64,000 nt of DNA from Vibrio sp. Of7-15 (GTDB taxonomy: Bacteria; Pseudomonadota; Gammaproteobacteria; Enterobacterales; Vibrionaceae), in the NCBI RefSeq assembly GCF_022347565.1, contig NZ_JAKRGH010000012.1:79086-143085 (forward strand). Reading direction: 5' to 3'. This document shows, piece by piece, positions 9,048-17,495 of this stretch. The first letter of the stretch is position 1, and each line of letters begins with the position of its first letter. The notes beneath the pieces are model-generated. The model searched no databases, was not told where the DNA came from, and worked only from the letters and a program-made list of their open reading frames with translations. A program made the translations under genes and the position numbers.

Positions 9048-9215
9048 ATGTCACATGAATGGGGACTTTCTGGGCTAATTGGAATTATGTTTGTGCTGGT
9101 TGCATGGTCATTTGCATTGGTCCCTTTACTCTCTAAGTTCTTTTTCTTGATTGCATTTGGTTTTTTAACTCATGCGACTTACCACTTATGGAGAATGTTA
9201 AGCAGTAAAAAATGA
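9048..9215 (+). CDS. Small two-helix membrane protein (55 residues)
   Basis: ATG 9048 has an excellent ribosome site (GGAG at 9038-9041 in an AAGGAGAGGG run), which decides against the earlier in-frame ATG at 9030. The product has two predicted membrane helices, about residues 8-26 and 30-48, and ends in SSKK. It stands alone, with about 240-260 bases free on each side. I do not recognise the family. The strong ribosome site and clean membrane profile argue for a real gene. Confidence 0.65.
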   Translation: MSHEWGLSGLIGIMFVLVAWSFALVPLLSKFFFLIAFGFLTHATYHLWRMLSSKK

Positions 9216-9474
9216 GATAATTGTATTCGCATTGCATTCATTTAGCTCAGCTGAATATGACTGACTCCCCTTATAAAATAGAAAAATTTCTTATAGTCAA
9301 AGACTTACATCTTGTCGTTTTCCACTTTCTAAGCCTCTTCTTATTTAGAACAGTTTTTGGTGCACTAGGTAGGTATTCCCTTCTTTTTTCGAATTAAATA
9401 CAAGCTAAGTCACTAAAAAGTCATCATTTACAGTCTACACTAGAGACATTATCCGGCGAGAGAGAGGGACATCT

Positions 9475-11835
9475 ATGCCAATAAAACCTCTAAGCAGTGA
9501 CAGACTGTACCGTGTATCTGAGCTTAATGATCTGACGTGCAAGTCAACCAAAAAACTGACCCCACTGGATGAAATTGTTGGGCAAGAAAGAGCTCAAAAA
9601 GCAGTGGAATTTGCGATGTCTATTCGTGAAAAGGGTTATAACATTTATGCGATAGGGCGTAATGGGTTAGGGAAAAGAACCATGGTGCTACGCTACCTTA
9701 ACCGACACGACCCTAATGGCTATCCTCGTTATGACTGGTGTTACGTGGCGAACTTTGCTGATGTGCGAAGCCCAAAGGTATTAAAGTTACCGACGGGGTT
9801 AGGTGGTCAGTTTAAAAAGGACATTGAGAAATTAATGTCGAAGTTGGTAAAAGCGTTACCCCTTGCCTTCGATAATGAAATGTATTATTCCCGTTCTGAA
9901 ACCCTGAAAAATCAGTTAGTGAAAAAGCAAGAAAATGCGCTGGCGCAGCTTACGGTTGAAGCTAAGGAAATGGACGTAAGCTTAGCGGTAACAACTCAGG
10001 GGGATTACCAATTTATTGCTTTGGATGGCGAAGAGCTGCATACCGAAGAAACGTTTGATGCTCTACCGAAAAAAGCCCAAGACAAATTTGAAGCGACCAT
10101 CGATAAGCTAGAGGTTAAACTCAGGGGGATGATCAGGCACTTGACGGAATGGGAAGAAGACTATTCCGAAAAACTTCAAAAGCTTGATGAAGGGGTAGCG
10201 TTAGGTGTTGTGGCTCCTTTTATAAAAAAATTAAAAGAAACTTACCGCAGTCAAAGCGATGTTAAAGCGTATTTGTCTGATATGCAGAGCGATATTTTAG
10301 AAAACATCGACATCTTTTTACAAGAAAGTGAAGAGCATGCCGAGCTTGCGTATGCTGCTTTAGATAAAAAAATGCCACGTCGTTATCAAGTGAATTTATT
10401 GGTGAGCCAAAACGATGATGCGTTTCCAATTGTGGTGGAAGAAATTCCCAATTATCACACCATATTTGGCTACGTTGAAAATGCCACGTTTAAAGGCACT
10501 GTTTTTACCGACTTCTCTTTGATTCGAGCAGGTAGCCTTCACCGTGCGAATGGTGGTGTTTTACTCATGGATGCAGTAAAAGTGCTTGAGCGCCCTTATG
10601 TGTGGGACGGCTTAAAACGGGCATTGCGATCTCAAAAGCTCAATTTAAATTCATTAGAGCGAGAAGTAACACTCTCTGGCACGGTGTCTTTAGAGCCGGA
10701 ATCCATCCCACTGGATGTAAAAATTATTTTGTTTGGGGATTATCAAACGTATCAGCTGCTTCAACATTATGATCCTGAGTTTAGTGAGCTATTTCGGGTT
10801 ACGGCGGATTTTGAAGATGAAATGGATCGTACGGATGAGTCGGAACTGCAATACGCTCGTTTTATCTCCAGTATCGTGAATGATAGCGGCATGTTACATT
10901 GTGATCGCCACGCAATTGCACGAATTATTGAGTACAGCTCTCGACAAGCTGGAGATCAAAATAAACTTTCTTTGCATTCTGCCGATATTGCTAATTTATT
11001 GCGAGAGTCTAATTATACTGCTCGTAGTTCCAACGCCAACTTGATCCGTTCAAGCCATGTGGAGCAAGCCTTATTAAGCCAAGAAATGCGGGTGAGTCGC
11101 TTAAAAGACACGGTAATGCAAAGCTTTATTAATGGAACAACCTTAATTGAAACAGATGGGAGTACGATTGGGCAAGTGAATGCGCTATCCGTAATTTCAA
11201 CTTCAGATCACATGTTTGGTGCACCAAATCGGATCTCGGCAACGACGGCATTTGGTGAAGGTGAAGTGTTTGATATTGAGCGTAAGGTGAAACTGGGCGG
11301 CAGTATCCATTCTAAAGGGGTTCTGATCTTATCGGCGTATTTAGCGTCTATTTTTGGAAAAAAGGCGAAGATACCGTTAAAAACGCATCTTACTTTTGAG
11401 CAGTCTTACAGTGGTGTGGATGGCGATAGTGCTTCAATGGCCGAGTTGTGTGCCGTTATTTCGGCCTATTCTCAATGTCCTCTAAGGCAAGATGTGGCGA
11501 TTACAGGTTCCATGAATCAGTTTGGTGAAGCGCAGCCGATTGGTGGTGTCAACGAGAAGATAGAAGGCTTTTTTGATGTGTGTACCATTAAAGGGCGTAC
11601 GGCCAATCAAGGGGTGATCATCCCACAATCCAATGTCCATAATTTAATGTTGCGCCGAGACATAGTGGAAGCCGTTGAAAAAGGTAGGTTCTCTATTTGG
11701 GCGATTAATCATGTGTCAGAAGCTATCGAAATATTGGCAGATAAGCCTGTGGGAGTTCAGGAAGAAAGCGGGCAATTCACAGAAGGCTCAGTATTTCATT
11801 TAGTGCAAACCGAGTTAGATCAATTGCGCTCGTAG
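9475..11835 (+). CDS. lonB: Lon-family ATP-dependent protease (LonB / AAA_32 type)
   Basis: The 786-residue protein belongs to the Lon relatives that lack the classical N-terminal Lon domain. 'AIGRNGLGKRTMV' near residue 60 is the Walker A region; the residue after the lysine is R rather than S/T, which I believe is usual for this branch. 'ANGGVLLMDA' near residue 360 is Walker B. A long charged helical insertion occupies about 150-300. The C-terminal S16 protease domain has the catalytic serine at 652 ('GVDGDSASMAE') and lysine at 695 ('GGVNEKIEGF'). The protein should unfold and degrade cytoplasmic substrates. It sits alone behind a GAGAGAGAGGGA ribosome site. Confidence 0.9.
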   Translation: MPIKPLSSDRLYRVSELNDLTCKSTKKLTPLDEIVGQERAQKAVEFAMSIREKGYNIYAIGRNGLGKRTMVLRYLNRHDPNGYPRYDWCYVANFADVRSPKVLKLPTGLGGQFKKDIEKLMSKLVKALPLAFDNEMYYSRSETLKNQLVKKQENALAQLTVEAKEMDVSLAVTTQGDYQFIALDGEELHTEETFDALPKKAQDKFEATIDKLEVKLRGMIRHLTEWEEDYSEKLQKLDEGVALGVVAPFIKKLKETYRSQSDVKAYLSDMQSDILENIDIFLQESEEHAELAYAALDKKMPRRYQVNLLVSQNDDAFPIVVEEIPNYHTIFGYVENATFKGTVFTDFSLIRAGSLHRANGGVLLMDAVKVLERPYVWDGLKRALRSQKLNLNSLEREVTLSGTVSLEPESIPLDVKIILFGDYQTYQLLQHYDPEFSELFRVTADFEDEMDRTDESELQYARFISSIVNDSGMLHCDRHAIARIIEYSSRQAGDQNKLSLHSADIANLLRESNYTARSSNANLIRSSHVEQALLSQEMRVSRLKDTVMQSFINGTTLIETDGSTIGQVNALSVISTSDHMFGAPNRISATTAFGEGEVFDIERKVKLGGSIHSKGVLILSAYLASIFGKKAKIPLKTHLTFEQSYSGVDGDSASMAELCAVISAYSQCPLRQDVAITGSMNQFGEAQPIGGVNEKIEGFFDVCTIKGRTANQGVIIPQSNVHNLMLRRDIVEAVEKGRFSIWAINHVSEAIEILADKPVGVQEESGQFTEGSVFHLVQTELDQLRS

Positions 11836-11845
11836 TTATTATGAA

Positions 11846-11883
11846 TATAACCCTGATCAGAAACGTTTTGTTCAGGGTTTATA
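11846..11883 (+). terminator. Hairpin after lonB, weak terminator
   Basis: AACCCTGA pairs with TCAGGGTT across a loop of about 15 bases, just after the lonB stop and before the convergent acetyltransferase. The T-run is short and interrupted, so strength is doubtful. Confidence 0.4.
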
Positions 11884-11909
11884 TCGCGTCTTTCTTGCTA
11901 AAATACGTC

Positions 11910-12494
11910 TTATAAGGCGGAGTATTGTGCCGATGTGATACCAAAAATAAGACGATCATCATAGGTTGCATTGATTTTATAGTAACCAGTCTGGCTACCT
12001 TCTTGCGTGAACCCTGATTTTTTTAGTACGGCAGCCGAGCCGATGTTTTGAGCATAGCAATCTGCGGCGATTTTGTGAGCATCTAATTCTGAGAAAGCGA
12101 TGTGAGTCAGTAGCTGACAGGCCGCTGTAGCGATACCTTGTTGCCATGCGTGTTCAGGCAGTTGAAAGCCTATCTCAAAGTTGCCTTGCAGTAGCATAAC
12201 TTGAGTGAGTCCTACCATACCCATGTACCGTTGGCTGTTATCTCGAATAATAAAAGTAGGGTGTTCGGGCCATTTTTCTTTTTCTATGGCATTTTGAGTT
12301 TCTTCTACTATTGGGGTAAAAAAGGCTTGATATACCTCGAGTGGAGCGGGAGCAAAAAACAGATATTGCGTGACATTTGGGTTTTCAAGTGTTGAGAAGA
12401 CGTCAGGCAGATCATCTTCACGGATTAAGCGAATGGTTAAATCATCTGTAGTTAATGGGTAAGGTTGACCTTGTTTGAGGTTAGAATATAGCAA
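11910..12494 (-). CDS. GNAT acetyltransferase, RimJ/RimL-like
   Basis: The 194-residue protein follows the GNAT fold: 'LTIRLIREDDLPDVFSTLENPNVTQYL' is the N-terminal signature of the RimJ/RimL (Acetyltransf_3) group, and 'LPEHAWQQGIATAACQLLTHIAFSELDAHKIAADCYAQNIGSAAVLKKSGF' holds the acetyl-CoA binding turn (Q-x-x-G-I-A) and the C-terminal N-x-x-S-x-x-x-L-x-K-x-G-F motif. It transfers acetyl groups to an amine; in this group the acceptor is often a protein N-terminus or an antibiotic or metabolite amine. It is convergent with lonB and has no linked partner. Confidence 0.85.
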   Translation of the reverse strand: MLYSNLKQGQPYPLTTDDLTIRLIREDDLPDVFSTLENPNVTQYLFFAPAPLEVYQAFFTPIVEETQNAIEKEKWPEHPTFIIRDNSQRYMGMVGLTQVMLLQGNFEIGFQLPEHAWQQGIATAACQLLTHIAFSELDAHKIAADCYAQNIGSAAVLKKSGFTQEGSQTGYYKINATYDDRLIFGITSAQYSAL

Positions 12495-12561
12495 GTTAAA
12501 TTCACTTTATTGGACTTATTTTTTGTATCATAAGGGAATTATGGCGGTTTCGGGAGGCCGC

Positions 12562-12593
12562 TACTCTGATTTTCTCGAGTAAAATCTCAGAGT
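12562..12593. repeat. Imperfect inverted repeat
   Basis: ACTCTGATTTT (12563-12573) and AAAATCTCAGAGT (12581-12593) pair with a two-base bulge around a CTCGAGT loop. It lies downstream of the small membrane gene at 12637-12822. It could end that transcript, but there is no T-run. Confidence 0.35.
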
Positions 12594-12636
12594 GCCCAAA
12601 ACTTGTTAGCTTACTAGGTCGTAAGGGAATACGTGG

Positions 12637-12822
12637 CTATGAGTGACGTGATGCTCTTCTTATTGGTCTGCTTTTTCTGCCAATACTCAGTAATGTTCTG
12701 AATCGCTCACAGCAAATGTACATTGGTTTTTCAAAAAAGATCAAAAAACCGAGTGCCATGAGATGAATGAGTGCGGTTCCAACTGCGATGGCAATTAAAA
12801 GTAATAATGGAGATAAAAGCAT
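12637..12822 (-). CDS. Small membrane protein (61 residues) with basic tail
   Basis: ATG 12822 follows a strong ribosome site (GAGGGGG about 5 bases upstream). The product has one long hydrophobic N-terminal stretch (about residues 2-30), a central 'CCERFRTLL' and a very basic C-terminus ('GRKSRPIRRASRHS'). I do not recognise a family. The ribosome site and the membrane profile support a gene; the arginine-rich tail could also be an artefact of reading through non-coding sequence, so the boundary is uncertain. Confidence 0.5.
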   Translation of the reverse strand: MLLSPLLLLIAIAVGTALIHLMALGFLIFFEKPMYICCERFRTLLSIGRKSRPIRRASRHS

Positions 12823-12931
12823 GTGTCCCCCTCAATGTTGTCATGTGATTGCTTTGTTTAATCAGGTGTACGTAATGTAGTGCAACTTGGTTTTGTCTCT
12901 TTGTTGCACATAAGGTTGGGCCACTATGATA

Positions 12932-12957
12932 AACCTGTCAACTATTGTTGATAGGTT
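12932..12957. repeat. 11-bp hairpin with 4-base loop
   Basis: AACCTGTCAAC (12932-12942) pairs with GTTGATAGGTT (12947-12957), with one G-T wobble. No T-run follows on either strand, so an operator or a structured RNA is as likely as a terminator. It is about 110 bases upstream of the small gene that starts at 12822. Confidence 0.5.
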
Positions 12958-13208
12958 AGCTGAAGCGTAAATTCTTTCCTTGAGGTATGAGGTGATATTT
13001 TTGTTATTTACGTGTTTGATTTATGAATGAATTTTAATTTTGGCTGATTGGCAGTGTTTTTATGAAAAAATTTTAATTATTTTCAGGTGAAAAGGCTGTC
13101 TTGTAAGTAAGACTTTATGGCCTTACTTTTCGGTCAAGAAAAGACGCTCACTTTCCACTGGAGAATGTGTTTTTTATCGTTTCTGTTACGAATACGATTG
13201 GCAGCGTT

Positions 13209-13238
13209 AAAGCCAATGACGAGAGTGCCATTGGCTTT
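13209..13238. terminator. Perfect 10-bp hairpin, possible terminator
   Basis: AAAGCCAATG (13209-13218) and CATTGGCTTT (13229-13238) form a perfect stem with a 10-base loop. It lies about 100 bases after the stop of the HTH gene (reading on the minus strand) and may end the hydroxylase-HTH operon. The U-tract is limited to the stem's own T-run. Confidence 0.5.
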
Positions 13239-13340
13239 ATTGTTATCGAGCGAGTTGTTCTGATTATCACCATTAACTAAAGTATCAATACAACGGATAA
13301 CTTAGTTAATAATGACCACATAATCAGTTTTTGTCGTTGT

Positions 13341-13703
13341 TTAGCTCGTGCTGTTATCCTCAAAATTAGACACTAAGTACCGAACTTGAAAAAAGTTCGC
13401 GATCTTATTCATATTGGTGATACAAATCGCTTGTTCTTTCATGTGAAATTTCCAAATGTAAGTATGACTAACGTTACATTCAGCACTTAAGGTCTTGTAG
13501 GATTTTTTATTACTTCGATTGGTTTCACTATTAAAAAATGTACCGGTTAAGTAGATCGAGATCTCCTCACGTAATCGAGATTCTAGCTCTTGGGTTCCGA
13601 TAGCATCTATACCTAACGTGTTTCGTAATGATTCTAAATCAAATTCGGGCTGTGGCTTAAAGCTGACAACCTTATTAATTTCGCTTGTAACTAAGCTACT
13701 CAT
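13341..13703 (-). CDS. Helix-turn-helix protein, Cro/CI-like (120 residues)
   Basis: Residues 68-112 read as a helix-turn-helix of the Cro/CI type: 'SYKTLSAECNVSHTYIWKF' for the turn and recognition helix, then 'ITNMNKIANFFQVRYLV'. The N-terminal 60 residues contain a helical segment ('DLESLRNTLGIDAIGTQELESRLREEISIYL') that may dimerise. ATG 13703 has an AAGGA site 10 to 11 bases upstream. It starts 12 bases after the hydroxylase gene and is probably cotranscribed with it. Function inferred as a regulator; the target is unknown. Composition is more AT-rich than the neighbours, as in transferred DNA. Confidence 0.65.
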   Translation of the reverse strand: MSSLVTSEINKVVSFKPQPEFDLESLRNTLGIDAIGTQELESRLREEISIYLTGTFFNSETNRSNKKSYKTLSAECNVSHTYIWKFHMKEQAICITNMNKIANFFQVRYLVSNFEDNSTS

Positions 13704-13715
13704 AGTTATCGTTCC

Positions 13716-14422
13716 TTATTTTAATAGCATGAATTTAATAATCTTATTGCTGTTTTTGAATCCTAAACGTGTTTTCTTATCGTGTTTAGGTATGCGGGCG
13801 GTACGAAAAATCGTGTCCCAGAGAAACGGTGAGTAATTGTAGCGGTGAAGATTAAACTCATGATGGATCAGGTGCATGTCTGGTGTTTGGACAATATGAC
13901 CGATCCATTCAAATCGTTTCCCTATCTTGATATTTGAATGATGGAATACCTCCAGGCTACCTTCGATGAGCAATGCTATTGCGACTCCATAGATAGATAT
14001 ATCAAAAAGTAGTCGCCCCAGAATTATAAGATATGCACCGTTGGCAATAACTTCCAATGGATGTCTATAAAAAGCGAGCTTACTTTCCATGTGGGAGGTG
14101 GAGTGGTGAAGTTTGTGCAGCATCCAACAAATGGTGTTGGAATGTTTTAAGCGGTGGAACCAGTAGTTAGAGAAAGAGTAGAAAAGGTAAAAGCCAAAAC
14201 CTTCTATAATAGGGTCATCACTGAGCTTCATGCCAATACCACTCAGTTCTGGCCAAAAGACAAAAAACAGCCTTACCCAGAAAAGGGTGGCAAGAACAAT
14301 AGCAAACCACCATAGGTTAAAATGTTTGGTTTTCTCATAATTTACTCGTGGGGAGCGTTTTTCTAAAGAAAAAAAAACGCAAAGATGAGGATTTGAATCA
14401 TTGATATATAAAGTAATAGCAT
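13716..14422 (-). pseudogene. Fatty acid hydroxylase / sterol desaturase family gene with a one-base frameshift
   Basis: The gene reads in two frames. From ATG 14422 (AAGGA site 10 bases upstream) it encodes MLLLYISMIQILIFAFFF and then stops at TAG 14363-14365. The -1 frame continues directly as '...LEKRSPRVNYEKTKHFNLWWFAIVL', through M at 14231 to the stop at 13716. The join lies at a run of nine A (T on the coding strand), 14369-14377; a tenth base would restore one frame of 235 codons. The second frame holds all histidine clusters of the di-iron hydroxylase family: HRLKH, HKLHH, FHHSN and HLIHH, plus membrane segments. Active members insert oxygen or double bonds into lipids. It may be a real mutation, a phase-variable switch or a sequencing error. 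Confidence 0.75.
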
Positions 14423-14663
14423 ACTTTTATTTCCTTCATATTGATTGAATTTGGAGCACTGCAAGGCTTGCAGTACTGCTCGTGAACAGTGAATTGGAAC
14501 AAACATCACTGTCTATATGAGTTAATCATCAATTTGCATACATGAAGGAAAAGAACGCGATGGCAGTAAGTTATAAATACTTTTAATGGGCTATATCAGG
14601 AAATATATTTTCTTTTTATACATATAGAGGGGGATCAATATCAGAGAATAATCAGTGCTGTTT

Positions 14664-14696
14664 CATGTTTATTTGCCTCTAATCAAAATAAACATG
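14664..14696. repeat. Perfect 10-bp inverted repeat upstream of the TonB operon
   Basis: CATGTTTATT (14664-14673) and AATAAACATG (14687-14696) flank a 13-base spacer. It lies immediately upstream of the Fur box. No T-run follows. It could be an operator for a second regulator of the operon. Confidence 0.5.
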
Positions 14697-14701
14697 AGAT
14701 T

Positions 14702-14720
14702 GATAATGACATCTTTTATC
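14702..14720 (+). promoter_or_regulatory. Fur box upstream of the TonB2 operon
   Basis: GATAATGACATCTTTTATC matches the 19-bp Fur consensus (GATAATGATAATCATTATC) at 14 of 19 positions by my alignment. It is 63 bases before the DUF3450 start, a usual place for iron repression of a TonB system. Confidence 0.7.
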
Positions 14721-14783
14721 AATACGGCATTGGTGGTATAAACACCACAATTAGACCTTCTCTATACTTAATTGACTATTTAT

Positions 14784-15551
14784 ATGAATTTGATGAAAAC
14801 CAGTTTGGCCATTGTTCTCTCTGCCACACTTTCCACCGTGTATGCCTCTGGCCTTGATAGTGCCCAAGCTATTCAAAATAAAACCAACAATGCATCTGCT
14901 ACTAGCCAGAAAAAAATAGATTCCAGTGCTGAAGCCGCAATCTCTCTTAAAGCTGAAATTGAGCAGCTAGAAGAAGAAGTGAAAAACTTGAACGTATACC
15001 GTGATCATCTAGCGGCGTTGGTGGAAAACCAAAACCAAGAAGCGATCAGTATCGAAGCGCAAATTGATGAAATTAAGTACACTCGCCAAGGTGTCGTTCC
15101 TTTGATGTACCAAATGATTGAGGGGCTGAAAAGCATCGTAGATCAGGACAAACCCATTAAATACACGCAGCGTTTGGAGCGTATTGAAAAGCTTGAACAG
15201 GTGATGACCCGTGCTGATGTTAGTGATGCAGAGAAGTACCGTCGTATTCTAGAGGCTTATCAAATAGAAATGGATTACGGTACTAAGCTGGGCGTTTATC
15301 AGGGGCAGATCAACTTAGCAAATAACCGAGTTATTGAAACGGATATTTTGCATTTAGGTCGTATCTCTTTGGTGGCTCGTAATTTAAGTGGGGCTAAGTT
15401 TTGGGCTTGGGATCAAAATAAAGGGTCATGGCAAGCATTGGATTCGGCTATGAAACCTGAGCTGGATAAAGCTTACAATATCGCCACGAAGCAAGCAGCA
15501 CCGAGCTTGATCACGTTACCTGTATCTTTAGTTGCTGCTGAGGGCAAATAA
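14784..15551 (+). CDS. DUF3450 periplasmic coiled-coil protein of the TonB2 operon
   Basis: The 255-residue protein starts with a signal peptide (MNLMKTSLAIVLSATLSTVYA, cleavage near residue 21), followed by a long coiled coil (about 30-110) of the DUF3450 family. Genes of this family sit at the head of vibrio TonB2-type operons. I infer a periplasmic accessory to the energy-transfer complex. ATG 14784 gives a clean signal peptide; the TTG at 14772 would add four residues. No strong ribosome site is visible. The downstream gene starts 1 base after its stop. Confidence 0.85.
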   Translation: MNLMKTSLAIVLSATLSTVYASGLDSAQAIQNKTNNASATSQKKIDSSAEAAISLKAEIEQLEEEVKNLNVYRDHLAALVENQNQEAISIEAQIDEIKYTRQGVVPLMYQMIEGLKSIVDQDKPIKYTQRLERIEKLEQVMTRADVSDAEKYRRILEAYQIEMDYGTKLGVYQGQINLANNRVIETDILHLGRISLVARNLSGAKFWAWDQNKGSWQALDSAMKPELDKAYNIATKQAAPSLITLPVSLVAAEGK

Positions 15552-15552
15552 C

Positions 15553-16917
15553 ATGAAATTAAAAGCACTTATTTCCGCACTTTGTTTAGCCAGTGTTTCT
15601 TTTTGTACCTTAGCCACAACAGAGTTAACCCAAAAAGCAAAAATAGAAAATACTCAGCAGCAGAAGCATGATCAAGCTCGTCAGTTAGGCTTTAAGCAAA
15701 CTGAGCAAGAGTTACAAAAGCGAAAAGCAGAGTTAGAAGCAAAGCGTCTTTTTTTGCAAGACAGTACCGATAAATTAACGGCCCAGTTTAGTGAAAATGA
15801 AAACAGGTTAGCTCGCCTTGAAGAGCAACTTCGTTTAGAAACGGGCAGTCTAGGTGAGCTGTTTGGTGTTGTTCGCCAAAACGCGAAAGAATTGCAGTCG
15901 GAGTTAAATCAGTCGGTAACTGGTGTTGATAGTAACCAGTATGCCGCTGTGATCGATGATGTCGTGGAAGCGAAATCTTTACCTTCTATGTCACAGTTGA
16001 CCGGATTGTGGCGAAGCATGGAAGAGCAGATCATTGCCAGTGGGCAGGTCTCTCAGAGTGAGATTCAATTTATTAACAGCGAAGGTGAATCGAGCCAAGT
16101 TCCGGCCGTTCGACTAGGTGCCATAGGCTTAGTGACAGAACAAGGTTATGTGAATTGGAATGGTCAGCGCCAAGATGCCAAAGTTTATATTAAGCAGCCG
16201 GATAATGGCCCGACTTTAGGCTCGCTTAGCGCTTTGCAGAATGGAACCATGTCTAATTTTGTTGTTGATCCTTCTCGCGGAATTATGTTGGAACAACTTG
16301 CTCATACACCGAGTTTAATGGACCGATTAAATGCAGGTGGCGTTGTTGGTAAAGTTATTTTAGGTCTTCTTTCCGTTGGCTTAGCGATTGCGTTATTCCG
16401 AGGCGGGGTGTTAATGGTGGCTCGTCAGAAAATTCGCTCCCAGTTAAAAAATCCATCGAAGATAGGTAACAATCCACTGGGTCGTGTACTGGCTGTTTAT
16501 GATAAAGAGCAGAACCGCTCAGTCGAGGCGCTGGAGCTGCGCTTATTAGAGGTGGTTGTGGATGAACAAAACCGCCTTGATAAAGGTCTGTCGATGCTGA
16601 AGCTGTTAGCGGCTCTTGCACCTATGTTGGGCTTACTCGGAACGGTTACTGGCATGATTGAAACATTCCAGGTGATCACGCAATTTGGTAATGGTGACCC
16701 AAAAGTGATGGCTGGGGGAATTTCGATGGCGTTAGTTACAACGGTGCTTGGTTTGGTTGCGGCAATGCCATTGCTGTTAGCTCATAACTTATTGAGCACT
16801 CAATCTGAAAGTATTCGTAATATTCTTGAGAAGCAAGGTATCGGTCTCGTTGCTGAGCAGGCAGAGCGTGAATCTGGCTCAGGGGCTGAAACTTCACCAA
16901 TAGGAAATGCGGCGTAA
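15553..16917 (+). CDS. ttpC: TtpC, MotA/TolQ/ExbB-type proton channel component
   Basis: The 454-residue protein is the extra ExbB-like subunit that vibrio TonB2 systems need for iron-siderophore uptake. It has a signal peptide (MKLKALISALCLASVSFCTLA), a periplasmic coiled coil (about 30-120), a first membrane segment near 262-285, and a C-terminal MotA/TolQ/ExbB domain with 'LAALAPMLGLLGTVTGMIETFQ' and 'ISMALVTTVLGLVAAMPLLL'. ATG 15553 lies directly after the DUF3450 stop. Its own stop overlaps the exbB start (TAATG). The protein presumably supports proton flow and contacts the receptor side through its periplasmic domain. Confidence 0.9.
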   Translation: MKLKALISALCLASVSFCTLATTELTQKAKIENTQQQKHDQARQLGFKQTEQELQKRKAELEAKRLFLQDSTDKLTAQFSENENRLARLEEQLRLETGSLGELFGVVRQNAKELQSELNQSVTGVDSNQYAAVIDDVVEAKSLPSMSQLTGLWRSMEEQIIASGQVSQSEIQFINSEGESSQVPAVRLGAIGLVTEQGYVNWNGQRQDAKVYIKQPDNGPTLGSLSALQNGTMSNFVVDPSRGIMLEQLAHTPSLMDRLNAGGVVGKVILGLLSVGLAIALFRGGVLMVARQKIRSQLKNPSKIGNNPLGRVLAVYDKEQNRSVEALELRLLEVVVDEQNRLDKGLSMLKLLAALAPMLGLLGTVTGMIETFQVITQFGNGDPKVMAGGISMALVTTVLGLVAAMPLLLAHNLLSTQSESIRNILEKQGIGLVAEQAERESGSGAETSPIGNAA

Positions 16918-17495
16918 TGGGGGATTTATTATCCGTTGCGGGGCTGGCAAGTTTATTGGGGGACAATTCGCCATTGCTGCATAACTGGTTGCTATCGCTA
17001 CAACAGTTTATGGAGCAAGGTGGACAAGTGCTCTGGTGGCTTGCCGCTGTCGTTGCTGTGTGTTGGTTATTGATTGTAGAGCGTATTCTGTATTTGATGT
17101 TCTCTTTTCCTAAACAACGCAAAGTTTGGGTGGAGCAGTGGCAGCAAAGAAAAGATCATTCTTCTTGGTACGCTTTGGCCATTCGTGAAAGCTGGCTTGG
17201 TCAAGCTCATCTCGCCCTTAATCAAAACCTTAACTTTATTAAAGTGTTAGTGGCCATTTGCCCTATGTTGGGTTTATTAGGAACTGTGACTGGTATGATT
17301 TCTGTGTTTGATGTGATGGCTAATCAAGGCAGTAGTAACCCTAAGCTCATGGCTTCAGGTATCTCATTGGCCACCTTACCCACAATGGCGGGAATGGTTG
17401 CTGCTTTAGCTGGCATGTTTGTACACGCTCGTTTAGCAAAAGCGTGCAAATTACTTGAATTGAAATTAGAAAAATCATTAAGGAGTCAGCGATGA
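16917..17495 (+). CDS. exbB: ExbB-type proton channel subunit
   Basis: The 192-residue inner-membrane protein has three membrane segments (about 35-58, 108-130 and 150-172). The family core 'VAICPMLGLLGTVTGMISVFD' and 'ISLATLPTMAGMVAALAGMF' are clear. It forms the pentameric channel that with ExbD converts proton flow into TonB movement. It is coupled on both sides: TAATG overlap with ttpC and ATGA overlap with exbD. Confidence 0.93.
   Translation: MGDLLSVAGLASLLGDNSPLLHNWLLSLQQFMEQGGQVLWWLAAVVAVCWLLIVERILYLMFSFPKQRKVWVEQWQQRKDHSSWYALAIRESWLGQAHLALNQNLNFIKVLVAICPMLGLLGTVTGMISVFDVMANQGSSNPKLMASGISLATLPTMAGMVAALAGMFVHARLAKACKLLELKLEKSLRSQR

Larger units (their letters stand above)
12823..13340. 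other. 518-base intergenic region with two hairpins
   Basis: No ORF with a credible start is visible here. It carries an 11-bp hairpin at 12932-12957 and a 10-bp hairpin at 13209-13238, listed separately. The sequence around 13000-13080 is strongly AT-rich and may contain promoters for the small gene at 12637-12822. Confidence 0.5.
14423..14783. other. 361-base control region between the hydroxylase gene and the TonB operon
   Basis: This region holds the divergent promoters. I see a 10-bp inverted repeat (14664-14696) and a good Fur-box match (14702-14720). A nine-codon reading (MAVSYKYF plus stop) at about 14561 follows an AAGGA-like site but is too short to support as a gene. Confidence 0.5.

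Noticed and set aside
9475..9700. LonB Walker A with R after the lysine as a dead ATPase
   Set aside because: I believe this is usual in the AAA_32 Lon branch, so it is not evidence of inactivity.
14561..14587. Eight-residue ORF (MAVSYKYF) behind an AAGGA-like site
   Set aside because: Too short to support as a gene; no downstream attenuator visible.
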